A stretch of DNA of 64,000 nucleotides. Source: Bradyrhizobium stylosanthis. GTDB taxonomy: Bacteria; Pseudomonadota; Alphaproteobacteria; Rhizobiales; Xanthobacteraceae. Shown in pieces: positions 7,212 through 15,651 of the stretch. The notes below the pieces were generated by a model that worked only from the letters and a program-made list of their open reading frames with translations, did not search any database and was not told the DNA's origin. The translations under genes and the position numbers were made by a program. The number at the start of each line of letters is the position of its first letter. Position 1 is the stretch's first letter. The DNA lies in NCBI RefSeq assembly GCF_001641335.1, contig NZ_LVEM01000001.1, positions 532,580 to 596,579 of the forward strand, given 5' to 3'.

Positions 7212-10200
7212 ATGGGAATCAACCAGGGTCCGATCAGTCTCGATCAGAAATACACCCAGCAGACCGGGCACGTCTTCACCACGGGCATCCAGGCGCTGGT
7301 GCGCCTGCCCATGGCCCAGATCCGGCGCGACCGCGCCAACGGCCTCAACACCGCGGGCTTCATCTCGGGCTATCGCGGCTCGCCGCTCGGCGGCTACGAC
7401 CAGCAGCTCTTCGCCGCCCGCAAGCATCTCGAACAGTACAATATCAAATTCCAGCCCGGCGTGAACGAGGACCTAGCGGCCACCGCCGTCTGGGGCTCGC
7501 AGCAGCTCAACCTCTCGCCCGGCGCCAAATACGACGGCGTCGTCGGCATCTGGTACGGCAAGGGTCCCGGCGTCGACCGCTGCGGCGACGTGTTCCGCCA
7601 CGGCAATGCCGCCGGCTCCGCCAAGAATGGCGGCGTGCTGTGCCTTGCCGGCGACGACCACGGCGCGAAATCCTCCACCGTCCCGCATCAGTCCGACCAT
7701 GCCTTCATGTCGGCGTTGATGCCGTATCTCTATCCCTCGAGCATCCATGAGATGATCGAGATGGGCCTGCTCGGCATCGCGATGTCGCGCTACTCAGGCT
7801 GCTGGGTCGGCATGAAGGTGATCACGGAGACGGTGGAAACCACCGCCGAGATCGACCTCACCGACGAGATGAAGCCCTTCATCATCCCGCCCGATTTCGA
7901 GCTGCCGCCGGGCGGCCTCAACCTGCGCTGGCCCGACGACCGTTTCGAGCAGGACCGCCGCCTGCAGGACTACAAGGGCTTTGCCGCGATCGCCTTTGCG
8001 CGCGCCAACAGGGTCAACCGCGTCACCATGGATTCGCCGAACGCCCGTTTCGGCATCATGGCATCCGGCAAGAGCTACGAGGACGTTCGCCAGGCGCTGC
8101 GCGAACTCGGGATCACCGAGCAGGTCGCCGCCAAGATCGGCCTTCGACTTTACAAGATCGGCATGCCCTGGCCGCTGGAGCCGGAAGGCGTGCATGAATT
8201 CGCCGTCGGCCTCGAAGAAATCTTCATCGTCGAGGAGCGCCGCGAGATCGTCGAGAACCAGGTCAAGCAGGTGCTGTTCAACTGGCGCGACGACGTTCGT
8301 CCGCGCATCGTCGGCAAGATGGACGAGCACGACAAGCGCTTTTTGACGTTCGCCGCCGAGCTCAGCGTCGCCTCGCTTGCGACCTCGCTCACCGAGCGGC
8401 TTCTCAAGCTCGATCTCAATCCCGAGATCGCGGAGATGCTCCGCGCCAAGGCCGACTGGTTCAACGGCCGCCAGGCCTCGCAGATGCAGGCCACGGCGCC
8501 GGTCTCCCGCACCCCGTATTTCTGCTCCGGCTGCCCCCACAACACATCGACCAAGGTCCCCGAAGGCAGCCGCGCGCTCGCCGGCATCGGCTGCCACTTC
8601 ATGGCGCTGTGGATGGACCGCTCGACCGAGACCTTCACGCATATGGGCGGCGAGGGCGTGCCGTGGGTGGGCATCGCGCCCTTCACCAACGAGAACCACA
8701 TTTTCGCGAACCTCGGCGACGGCACCTATTTCCATTCCGGGCTGCTGGCGATCCGGCAGGCAGTCGCCTCCAAGACCAACATCACCTACAAGATCCTCTA
8801 CAACGACGCCGTCGCCATGACCGGCGGCCAGCGCCATGACGGCGATCTCTCGCCGCAGCAGATCACCTTCCAGCTCCACGCCGAAGGCATTCGCGAGATC
8901 TACCTGGTCTCGGAGAACCCGGATTCATATCCGGCCAGCACCATCGCGCCGGGCGTGAAGCTGCATCATCGCGATGAGCTCCAGGACGTCATGAAGATGT
9001 GCCGCGAGTTCAAGGGCACGTCCGCGATCGTCTTCGTGCAGACCTGCGCGGCCGAAAAGCGCCGCCGCCGCAAGCGCGGCCTGATGGAGGATCCGGCGCG
9101 CCGCGTCATGATCAACCCGGCGGTCTGCGAAGGCTGCGGCGACTGCTCGGTGCAGTCGAACTGCATCTCGGTCGAGCCGCTGGAGACTGAGTTCGGCCGC
9201 AAGCGCGCCATCAACCAGTCGTCCTGCAACAAGGATTATTCGTGCGTGAAGGGTTTTTGCCCGTCCTTCGTCACCGTTGACGGCGGCAAGCCGCGTCACC
9301 GCGCGCCGGCTGATCTCGGCGACATTGGCGCGATCCCGGAGCCGGCGTCGCGTCCGACGCTCGACAAGCCATACAACATCGCCGTCGGCGGCGTCGGCGG
9401 CACCGGCGTGCTCACCATCGGCGCGCTGCTCGGCATGGCCGCGCATATCGAGGGCAAGGCCTCCATGATTTTGGACATGTCGGGCCTCGCGCAAAAGGGC
9501 GGGGCGGTGCTCAGCCATGTGCGGCTATCAGATCATCCGGCCGAGGTGACCTGCTCGCGCATCGTCACCGGCACGGCAGATCTCGTGCTCGCGGCGGACG
9601 AAGTGGTCGCCGTTGCCAAGGACACCATTTCGCTGTGCGACTCCGGCCGCACCCGCGGCATTATCAACAGCCACGTCATTCCCACCGCCGACTTCGTCCT
9701 CAACCGCGACTTCAATTTCCAGACCCGCAAGCTCAACGGGCTGCTGGAAACGGCGCTGCACAAGGACTCCGTCTTCTTCGACTTCACCAAGCCGGCCGAG
9801 CAGCTGCTCGGCGACAGCATCGCCACCAACATGATGATGATGGGCTACGCCTATCAGAAGGGGCTGTTCCCACTGTCGGCCGAGTCGATCGAGCAGGCCA
9901 TCGAGGTCAACGGCGTCTCGATCAAGATGAACAAGGAGGCCTTCCGCCTCGGCCGTCTCGCGGTCGCCGATCCCGAGCGCCTCGCCGGCATGCTGAAGGG
10001 AACGGACGAGGTGGCTCCGCCGAAGACGCTGGACGTCATGACGCTTGACGAAGTGATCGAGCATCGCGCCAAGCATCTCACCGCCTACCAGAACGGCCGC
10101 TTGGCCAAGCGCTATCGCAAGCTGGTCGATCAGGTTCGCGACGCCGCCAAGCAGGGCGGCTACGGCGATGCGCTGCCGCGCGCGGTCGCGGTGAACTACG

Positions 10201-10703
10201 CCAAGCTGCTGGCCTACAAGGACGAATACGAGGTCGCCCGCCTGTTCAGCGACGGCGCTTTCGAGCAGCAGCTCCGCGACCAGTTCGAGGGCGACTTCAA
10301 GTTCAGCTTCAACCTCGCGCCGCCGATCCTGGCGTCCGGTGTCGACGCGCTCGGCCGCCCGAAGAAGCGCGCCTTCGGCCCGTGGATGTTGAGCGTCTTC
10401 CGCATGCTGGCGAAGTTCAAGTTCCTGCGCGGCACGCCGCTCGACATCTTCGGCCGCAGTGCCGACCGCAAGCTCGAGCGCGACCTGATCGCCGGCTACG
10501 AGAAGGACGTCGCCACCGTGCTCGGCCTGCTGTCGCCGGTCACGGTCGACACCGCCGTCGAGCTGTTGTCGCTGCCCGACCGCATCCGCGGCTACGGCCC
10601 GGTGAAGGAGAAGGCCGTCACCGACGCCAAGGCCCGCTACGCCCAGCTTGCTGCGGATCTCGCGAACCCGCCGCCCGCACCGAGGCAAATCGCGGCGGAG
10701 TAG
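7212..10703 (+). CDS. Indolepyruvate ferredoxin oxidoreductase, alpha-beta fused
   Basis: 1163 aa. Oxidatively decarboxylates aryl or branched 2-oxoacids to acyl-CoA, reducing ferredoxin. The N-terminal pyrimidine-binding region (about 1-400, with TAGFISGYRGSPLGGYD) is followed by the TPP pyrophosphate domain (about 450-610, with IGCHFMALWMD and FANLGDGTYFHSG), a ferredoxin-like cluster region (CEGCGDCSVQSNC at about 640-652 and SCNKDYSCVKGFCPS at about 671-685) and a C-terminal gamma domain (about 720-1120, starting NIAVGGVGGTGVLTIG). This one-polypeptide form is common in alpha- and betaproteobacteria. Start at 7212 follows an AGAGGACAGC binding site. First gene of a same-strand catabolic series; a 1.1-kb repeat-rich gap separates it from the next gene. 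Confidence 0.93.
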   Translation: MGINQGPISLDQKYTQQTGHVFTTGIQALVRLPMAQIRRDRANGLNTAGFISGYRGSPLGGYDQQLFAARKHLEQYNIKFQPGVNEDLAATAVWGSQQLNLSPGAKYDGVVGIWYGKGPGVDRCGDVFRHGNAAGSAKNGGVLCLAGDDHGAKSSTVPHQSDHAFMSALMPYLYPSSIHEMIEMGLLGIAMSRYSGCWVGMKVITETVETTAEIDLTDEMKPFIIPPDFELPPGGLNLRWPDDRFEQDRRLQDYKGFAAIAFARANRVNRVTMDSPNARFGIMASGKSYEDVRQALRELGITEQVAAKIGLRLYKIGMPWPLEPEGVHEFAVGLEEIFIVEERREIVENQVKQVLFNWRDDVRPRIVGKMDEHDKRFLTFAAELSVASLATSLTERLLKLDLNPEIAEMLRAKADWFNGRQASQMQATAPVSRTPYFCSGCPHNTSTKVPEGSRALAGIGCHFMALWMDRSTETFTHMGGEGVPWVGIAPFTNENHIFANLGDGTYFHSGLLAIRQAVASKTNITYKILYNDAVAMTGGQRHDGDLSPQQITFQLHAEGIREIYLVSENPDSYPASTIAPGVKLHHRDELQDVMKMCREFKGTSAIVFVQTCAAEKRRRRKRGLMEDPARRVMINPAVCEGCGDCSVQSNCISVEPLETEFGRKRAINQSSCNKDYSCVKGFCPSFVTVDGGKPRHRAPADLGDIGAIPEPASRPTLDKPYNIAVGGVGGTGVLTIGALLGMAAHIEGKASMILDMSGLAQKGGAVLSHVRLSDHPAEVTCSRIVTGTADLVLAADEVVAVAKDTISLCDSGRTRGIINSHVIPTADFVLNRDFNFQTRKLNGLLETALHKDSVFFDFTKPAEQLLGDSIATNMMMMGYAYQKGLFPLSAESIEQAIEVNGVSIKMNKEAFRLGRLAVADPERLAGMLKGTDEVAPPKTLDVMTLDEVIEHRAKHLTAYQNGRLAKRYRKLVDQVRDAAKQGGYGDALPRAVAVNYAKLLAYKDEYEVARLFSDGAFEQQLRDQFEGDFKFSFNLAPPILASGVDALGRPKKRAFGPWMLSVFRMLAKFKFLRGTPLDIFGRSADRKLERDLIAGYEKDVATVLGLLSPVTVDTAVELLSLPDRIRGYGPVKEKAVTDAKARYAQLAADLANPPPAPRQIAAE

Positions 10704-10715
10704 GGCAGGCCCGTA

Positions 10716-10800
10716 AGGTGGGCAAAGGCGCACTTGCGCCGTGCCCACCACCTGCCATTGACGACGAAGAACACGTGGGCACGCTTCGCTTTGCCCACCC
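10716..10800. repeat. GTGGGCA-type palindromic repeat
   Basis: Palindromic unit beginning GGTGGGCAAAGGCGCACTTG and ending CGCTTCGCTTTGCCCACCC. It is the first of five different repeats filling the gene-free interval 10704-11850. Confidence 0.6.
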
Positions 10801-10936
10801 TGCGGCACCTGCGACACCATCCCTTGCGTCGCCCGCCGGGCAAAACACCCACGCCATGGGTCAAGCCGCGCCGGCAAAAACATTCCGCTTTACCGAAATT
10901 CGGAATTGTCGTATCCGTCCGCCACCTCATCCCCTC

Positions 10937-11300
10937 GGAAGGGGCGTATCGCGATCGTCACGAAACGCGGGGTGCGCGGCGGTGGACGCGGGCTGCGTCG
11001 CGCGAGCAATCGTCTCGTGCACGACGGGCGCGGTCTCGCGTACGGCAAAATCGTGTGGTCCTGACGCCCGGGGTCTGTGCGTCAAGTCTTGCGGGTCGCC
11101 CGCAAGGCGACGGGGGCAATAGTGCATCGCTCCCCGAGGAGAGCGCGACATAAGCCGTAAAGCCACTGCGCAGGGAAGGCCGGATGTTTGGCTTCACCTG
11201 TATGCCGCTGTGCAGCTCTTCGTAGCGCAATTCTCGCACAGTGGACCGTGGGTGCCAGCGGGCACCCGGTCTTCCCTGCGCCCTCTGTTTTGAGGGTGAC
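10937..11300 (+). repeat. Long intergenic repeat, copy A
   Basis: About 360 bp, homologous along most of its length to the reverse complement of 51706-52133. Shared blocks include TACGGCAAAATCGTGTGGTC, CGGGGGCAATAGTGCATCGC, GACATAAGCCGTAA, GCGCAGGGAAGGCCG, GCTTCACCTGTATGCCGCTG and ACCCGGTCTTCCCTGCGCC. Between the blocks the copies differ by substitutions and indels. GCGCAGGGAAG and CTTCCCTGCGC form a long-range inverted pair enclosing the last third. No coding potential is convincing. See copy B and the finding. Confidence 0.75.
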
Positions 11301-11367
11301 GTGGCCAGACAAAGCTCGGGCAGAAACTGCCGCGAGGATGCGAAGCTGTATCTGCCAGTTCAAGGCT

Positions 11368-11454
11368 GTAGGATGGGTAGAGCGAAGCGAAACCCATCAC
11401 ATTTCGGCACGCGAAGGCGAGTTGATGGGTTTCGCTTCGCTCTACCCATCCTAC
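11368..11454. repeat. GGATGGGTAGAGCGAAGCGAA palindromic element
   Basis: Inverted repeat with arms GTAGGATGGGTAGAGCGAAG and its complement ending ATCCTAC, with about 30 bp between. The same element occurs at 13408-13483 and 51561-51650. Confidence 0.75.
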
Positions 11455-11461
11455 GGGCTGC

Positions 11462-11541
11462 CGTCATTGCGAGCGCAGCGAAGCAATCCAGAAATACGTC
11501 CGCGGAAAGAGTCCTGGATTGCTTCGCTGCGCTCGCAACGC
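11462..11541. repeat. CATTGCGAGCGCAGCGAAGC palindromic element
   Basis: Inverted repeat: GTCATTGCGAGCGCAGCGAAG at the left and TGGATTGCTTCGCTGCGCTC at the right. One arm of the same family is at 2568-2594, upstream of the NIPSNAP gene. Confidence 0.7.
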
Positions 11542-11554
11542 CGATGTAGAGGCT

Positions 11555-11728
11555 CTCGTGCCCCGGACGCGGCGCAGCGCGGAGCGGTGCGCCGCAGAGC
11601 CGGGGCCCAGAACCTTCCAACACCGAATTTGCTGCCGCACGGGTCCCGGCTCTGCGCAGCAACGCCAAAAGCGCGTTCACGCGCGTCTTCGACACGCTAT
11701 GGCGTTGCTGCGCGTCCGGGACACGAGA
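11555..11728. repeat. CTCGTGCCCCGGACGC palindromic element
   Basis: Starts CTCGTGCCCCGGACGC and ends GCGTCCGGGACACGAG, with internal inverted segments such as GCGGCGCAGCGCGG. It completes the array of intergenic repeats between the oxidoreductase and thiolase genes. The remaining 120 bp to 11850 hold the expected promoter/leader region; I see no gene there. Confidence 0.6.
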
Positions 11729-11850
11729 ACATCCCCCACTTGCGCCAACCCGCTGCCCTCTCGCGGGGCGGAATATTTCCGCGCTTGCCAATCAGGCCGG
11801 TGCGGTTCAGAAAAAAGAGCCAAGAAGAAACGCGAGCGGAGACCTCTGTT

Positions 11851-13008
11851 TTGACCATCAAGGGCAAGGCCTACATTGCCGGGATCTACGAACACCCGAC
11901 CCGGCATGCGCCGGACAAATCCACCGCCCAGCTCCACGCCGAGGTCGCCAAGGGCGCGATCGAGGATGCCGGGATCAGCAAGGATGACGTCGACGGCTAT
12001 TTCTGCGCGGGCGACGCGCCCGGCGGCGCCTGGCCGATGGTCGATTATCTCGGCCTGAACACCAAGAAGCTGCGCCACGTCGATTCCACCGAGACCGGCG
12101 GCTGTTCCTACATCATCCATCTCGGCCATGCCGCCGAGGCGATCGCCGCGGGCAAGTGCTCGATCGCGCTGATCACGCTCGCCGGCAAGCCGCGCACCGG
12201 CGTGATGCCGCCGCGCGCAGCGGGTGCCGAGGTCGATTTCGAATCCGCTTACGGCGCGACCACGCACAATGCCTATGGCATGTGTGCCATGCGCCATATG
12301 CACGACTATGGCACCACCAGCGAACAGCTCGCCTGGATCAAGGTCGCGGCCTCGCATCACGCGCAATACAATCCGCATGCGATGCTCAAGGACGTCGTCA
12401 CCGTCGAGGACGTCCTGAACTCGCCGATGATCTCCGATCCCCTGCATCGCATGGATTGCTGCGTCGTCTCCGACGGCGGCGGCGCGCTGATCGTGACGAC
12501 GCCGGAGATCGCCAAGAGCCTGAAGAAGCCGCTGGTCAAGCTGATCGGCCATGGCGAAGCGATGAAGGGCCCGCGCGGCGGCAAGGATCTCGACCTCACT
12601 TACTCTGCCGGAATCTGGTCCGGCCCGCGTGCGTTCGAGGAAGCCGGCATCACGCCGAAGGACATCAAATACGCCTCGATCTATGACAGCTTCACCATCA
12701 CGGTGCTGATGCAGCTCGAGGACCTTGGCTTCTGCAAGAAGGGCGAGGGCGGCAAGTTCGTCGCCGACGGCAACCTGATCTCGGGCGTCGGCAAGCTGCC
12801 GTTCAACACCGATGGCGGCGGCCTCTGCAGCAACCATCCCGTCAATCGCGGCGGCATGACCAAGATCATCGAGGCCGTCAGGCAGCTGCGCGGCGAGGCG
12901 CATCCGAAGGTTCAAGTGAAGAACTGCGATCTCGCCATCGCCCACGGCACCGGCGGCCTTCTCGGTGTTCGTCACGCCGCCTCGACGGCCATTCTGGAGC
13001 GCGTGTGA
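11851..13008 (+). CDS. SCP2-type thiolase-fold protein
   Basis: 385 aa. The start is TTG at 11851 with CGGAGACC upstream; no ATG lies near the family's usual N-terminus (TIKGKAYIAGIYEHPTRHAP). Thiolase-fold features: Cys85 in ETGGCSYIIHLGHAAEAI about where the acyl-accepting Cys lies, and HGTGGLLGVRHA near the C-terminus (His365). These SCP2-like proteins work with a DUF35 partner, either as thiolases or as retro-aldolases such as Ltp2. The partner follows directly with a TGATG overlap, implying translational coupling. Likely role: C-C cleavage of a 3-oxo- or 3-hydroxyacyl-CoA; which of the two is open. Confidence 0.85.
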   Translation: MTIKGKAYIAGIYEHPTRHAPDKSTAQLHAEVAKGAIEDAGISKDDVDGYFCAGDAPGGAWPMVDYLGLNTKKLRHVDSTETGGCSYIIHLGHAAEAIAAGKCSIALITLAGKPRTGVMPPRAAGAEVDFESAYGATTHNAYGMCAMRHMHDYGTTSEQLAWIKVAASHHAQYNPHAMLKDVVTVEDVLNSPMISDPLHRMDCCVVSDGGGALIVTTPEIAKSLKKPLVKLIGHGEAMKGPRGGKDLDLTYSAGIWSGPRAFEEAGITPKDIKYASIYDSFTITVLMQLEDLGFCKKGEGGKFVADGNLISGVGKLPFNTDGGGLCSNHPVNRGGMTKIIEAVRQLRGEAHPKVQVKNCDLAIAHGTGGLLGVRHAASTAILERV

Positions 13009-13397
13009 TGAGCGAAGCAAAGAAGTATCCGGCCCCGGTGACCAATCCGGAAACCGCAGCGTTCTGGGATGCGGCGAAGCAGGGCAAGTTCATGATCAAG
13101 CGCTGCACCGCCTGCGGCGAAGCGCATTACTTCCCGCGCTCGATCTGCCCGTTCTGCTACTCCGACAAGACGGTGTGGGAGGAGGCTTCGGGCGAGGGCA
13201 CGATCTACACCTGGAGCCTGATGCGGAAATCGCCGACCGGCCCCTACGCCATCGGCTACGTCACGCTGAAGGAGGGGCCCTCGGTGCAGACCAACTTCGT
13301 CGACTGCGATCTCGAGAAGCTCAAGATCGGCCAGAAGGTGAAGGTGGTGTTCAAGCCCACGGACGGCGCGCCGCTGCCGTTCTTCACGGTGGCCTGA
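13008..13397 (+). CDS. DUF35 OB-fold zinc-ribbon protein
   Basis: 129 aa. A rubredoxin-like zinc ribbon (CTACGEAHYFPRSICPFC) is followed by an OB-fold acyl-CoA-binding domain (GTIYTWSLMRKSPTGPYAIG to KVVFKPTDGAPLPFF). DUF35 proteins bind the acyl-CoA and form heteromers with SCP2-type thiolases or aldolases. The ATG overlaps the thiolase stop codon by one base (a GTG at 13005 would add one residue), so the two are almost certainly made together and form one complex in the cytoplasm. Confidence 0.9.
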   Translation: MSEAKKYPAPVTNPETAAFWDAAKQGKFMIKRCTACGEAHYFPRSICPFCYSDKTVWEEASGEGTIYTWSLMRKSPTGPYAIGYVTLKEGPSVQTNFVDCDLEKLKIGQKVKVVFKPTDGAPLPFFTVA

Positions 13398-13407
13398 TAA
13401 ACGCTAC

Positions 13408-13483
13408 GTAGGGTGGGTAGAGCGAAGCGAAACCCACCGACGCCGGCGATGATGGGTTTCGCTGCGCTCTACCCATCCTACGA
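13408..13483. repeat. GGGTGGGTAGAGCGAAGCG palindromic element
   Basis: Inverted repeat with arms GTAGGGTGGGTAGAGCGAAG and TACCCATCCTAC. Same family as 11368-11454 and 51561-51650. Confidence 0.75.
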
Positions 13484-13512
13484 ATTCTCCGTTCTTCACG
13501 TCGTGTAGGACG

Positions 13513-13632
13513 GTCCTCATCCTGAGGAGCTTGCGAAGCAAGCGTCTCGAAGGATGGCCACGGCAAAGAAGCGTTTCGGGCATCCTCATGGTTCGAGACG
13601 GCGCAAGAGCGCCTCCTCACCATGAGGATGAG
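13513..13632. repeat. TCCTCATCCTGAGGAGC palindromic element
   Basis: Begins TCCTCATCCTGAGGAGCTTG and ends CTCCTCACCATGAGGATGA, with internal arms GCGTCTCGAAGGATGG and CATCCTCATGGTTCGAGACG. It ends 20 bp before the start codon of the MaoC gene, so it probably forms part of that gene's leader. Confidence 0.7.
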
Positions 13633-13652
13633 AACCAGAGGAAACCAGAAAA

Positions 13653-14513
13653 ATGTCCGCGAGATACGAAGAGCTCAAGGCCCTCAAGAACCTCGGCCAG
13701 AAATACGCCTACAGCGATCGCGAGGTCATGCTCTACGCCTATGGCATCGGCCTCGGCGCCGATCCGATGGACGAGAACGAGCTCGCCTTCGTCAACGAGG
13801 GTACGTTCACGCCGCGGCCGCTGAAGGTGGTGCCGACCTTTGCGTCGGTTGCCGCGTGGGGCTCGGGACCGGGCGAGATGAATCTGAACCGCGTCATGGT
13901 GGTGGACGGCGAGCGCGACATCACCTTCCATCAGCCGCTGCCGGTGGCCGCGAACATCACGGCGGACTCCTCGGTGGTCGAGGTCTACGACAAGGGCAAG
14001 GACAAGGGCGTCGTCATCGCGCACCAGACCGTGCTCAAGAACGAGAAGGGCGAGAAGCTGGCGACGCTGGTTGCCTCGCGCTTTGCCCGCGGCGACGGCG
14101 GCTTTGGCGGGCCGAACCTGACCCAGCCCGATCCGCACAAGATCCCTTCGCGCAGCCCCGACAAGACCATCGACATCGTCACGCGCCCCGACCAGGCGCT
14201 GGTCTATCGCCTTTGCGGCGACCGCAACCCGCTGCACTCAGATCCGGAGTTTGCGAAAAAGGCCGGTTTTCCGCGCCCGATCCTGCACGGCATGTGCACC
14301 TACGGCATCACCTGCCGCGGCGTGCTGCAGACCTATGCCGACTACGACGCCTCCGCCTTCCGCCAGCACGTCGCGCGGTTCTCCTCCCCGGTCTATCCCG
14401 GCGAGACCGTGACCATGGACCTCTGGAAGGACGGCAACACGATCTCGTTCGAAGCCAAGGTGAAGTCGCGTGGGGTGACGGTGATCAAGAACGGCAAGAC
14501 GGTGCTGGGTTAG
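13653..14513 (+). CDS. MaoC-like (R)-specific enoyl-CoA hydratase 2
   Basis: 286 aa double hot-dog protein. The C-terminal half carries the hydratase-2 motif: YRLCGDRNPLHSDPEFAKKA followed by GFPRPILHGMCTYG, with Asp and His as the catalytic pair. The N-terminal half (about 1-150) is the substrate-binding hot-dog repeat. It resembles the hydratase portion of peroxisomal multifunctional enzyme 2 and adds water to trans-2-enoyl-CoA to give (3R)-hydroxyacyl-CoA. The next gene encodes the matching SDR dehydrogenase. Confidence 0.88.
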   Translation: MSARYEELKALKNLGQKYAYSDREVMLYAYGIGLGADPMDENELAFVNEGTFTPRPLKVVPTFASVAAWGSGPGEMNLNRVMVVDGERDITFHQPLPVAANITADSSVVEVYDKGKDKGVVIAHQTVLKNEKGEKLATLVASRFARGDGGFGGPNLTQPDPHKIPSRSPDKTIDIVTRPDQALVYRLCGDRNPLHSDPEFAKKAGFPRPILHGMCTYGITCRGVLQTYADYDASAFRQHVARFSSPVYPGETVTMDLWKDGNTISFEAKVKSRGVTVIKNGKTVLG

Positions 14514-14544
14514 GCGGGCCGCTCGCGCGGCTCTGAGTTATTTC

Positions 14545-14634
14545 GTCATGCCCGGGCTTGTCCCGGGCATCCACGTTCTTTCGTGCCGTTGGGGACCAGA
14601 TTCGTGGATGGCCGGGACAAGCCCGGCCATGACG
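14545..14634. repeat. BIME-like double palindrome
   Basis: CATGCCCGGGCTTGTCCCGG followed by GCATCCACGT, then CGTGGATGGCCGGGACAAG and CCCGGCCATGAC. Same family as 1677-1759 and 5603-5687. Confidence 0.75.
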
Positions 14635-14666
14635 GAGCAAGAAAACAAAAACAGGGAGAAGCTACC

Positions 14667-15545
14667 ATGGGACTACTCGACGGCAAGGTCGCGCTGATCA
14701 CCGGCGCGGGCGGGGGGCTCGGTGAGGCCTACGCAAAGCTGTTCGCGCGGGAAGGGGCCTCGGTCGTCGTCAACGATCTCGGTGGTCCCCGCGACGGTTC
14801 CGGCGCCGACAAGTCGATGGCGCAGCTTGTGGTGGACGCGATCAAGGCCGAGGGCGGCAAGGCGGTCGCCAACGGCGCCGACATCTCCACCATGGAGGGC
14901 GGCCAGTCGGTGTTCGACGACGCCATCAAGCATTTCGGCCGCGCCGACATCCTGGTCAACAATGCCGGCATCCTGCGCGACCAGACCTTCTCCAAGGCCA
15001 GCGAATCCGACTGGGACAAGGTCATCAAGGTCCACCTCAAGGGTACCTTTTGTTGCACCATGCCGGTGTTTCGCTGGATGCGGGAAAATGGCGGCGGCGT
15101 CATCGTCAACACCTCCTCGACATCGGGCCTGATCGGCAATTTCGGCCAGACCAATTACGGCGCGGCCAAGGGCGGCATCTGGGGCCTGTCCAACGTGCTG
15201 GCGATCGAGGGCCGGAAATACAACATCCGGATCTGGACGCTGGCCCCGGGCGCCCTGACCCGCATGACCGCAGACCTGCCCCGCTATAAGGAGAACCCAG
15301 GTGCGGCGCTGGGGCCGGACGGCATCGCGCCGGCCGTGCTATACATGGTCAGCGACTTGTCGGGCGACCAGACCGGCAAGGTGGTGGGCGTGTCCGGGCC
15401 CCGCGGCGTGCGCGAGATGCGGATGATGGAGATGGAAGGCTGGAAACCGCCGCACACGGGCTGGAACGCCCAGGACATCGTGGAGCATGCCAAGGAGATC
15501 TTCTTCTCCGAGGAGCAGATCAAGATGGGCGCGCGGAGGTTTTAG
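14667..15545 (+). CDS. SDR dehydrogenase, (3R)-hydroxyacyl-CoA type
   Basis: 292 aa. Classical SDR: nucleotide motif LITGAGGGLGEAYAKLFARE, NNAG at VNNAGILRD, catalytic Ser in NTSSTSG and Tyr/Lys in NYGAAKGG. The insert VVNDLGGPRDGSGADKS is typical of the dehydrogenase unit of peroxisomal MFE-2. Start at 14667 follows CAGGGAGAAG. The expected reaction is NAD-dependent oxidation of (3R)-hydroxyacyl-CoA. Downstream of the MaoC hydratase across a palindromic repeat; the two encode consecutive steps. Confidence 0.88.
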   Translation: MGLLDGKVALITGAGGGLGEAYAKLFAREGASVVVNDLGGPRDGSGADKSMAQLVVDAIKAEGGKAVANGADISTMEGGQSVFDDAIKHFGRADILVNNAGILRDQTFSKASESDWDKVIKVHLKGTFCCTMPVFRWMRENGGGVIVNTSSTSGLIGNFGQTNYGAAKGGIWGLSNVLAIEGRKYNIRIWTLAPGALTRMTADLPRYKENPGAALGPDGIAPAVLYMVSDLSGDQTGKVVGVSGPRGVREMRMMEMEGWKPPHTGWNAQDIVEHAKEIFFSEEQIKMGARRF

Positions 15546-15552
15546 CCGTTGT

Positions 15553-15634
15553 TGTCGTTCCGGGGCGCGCGAAGCGTGAACCCGGAACCTCGAGATTCCG
15601 GGTTCGGCTCTGCGAGCCGCCCCGGAATGACGAA
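15553..15634. repeat. Palindromic repeat with GTTCCGGGGCGCGC arm
   Basis: Inverted repeat: GTCGTTCCGGGGCGCGCGAAG at the left and AGCCGCCCCGGAATGACGAAC at the right, with an inner pair AACCCGGAACCTC / GATTCCGGGTT. A diverged relative is at 47703-47800. Confidence 0.65.
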
Positions 15635-15651
15635 CAGAGGAAAATGGACTG

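Noticed and set aside
11188..11850. N-terminal extension of the thiolase through the repeat region
   Set aside because: The extension translates intergenic palindromes; the family begins at the TTG at 11851.
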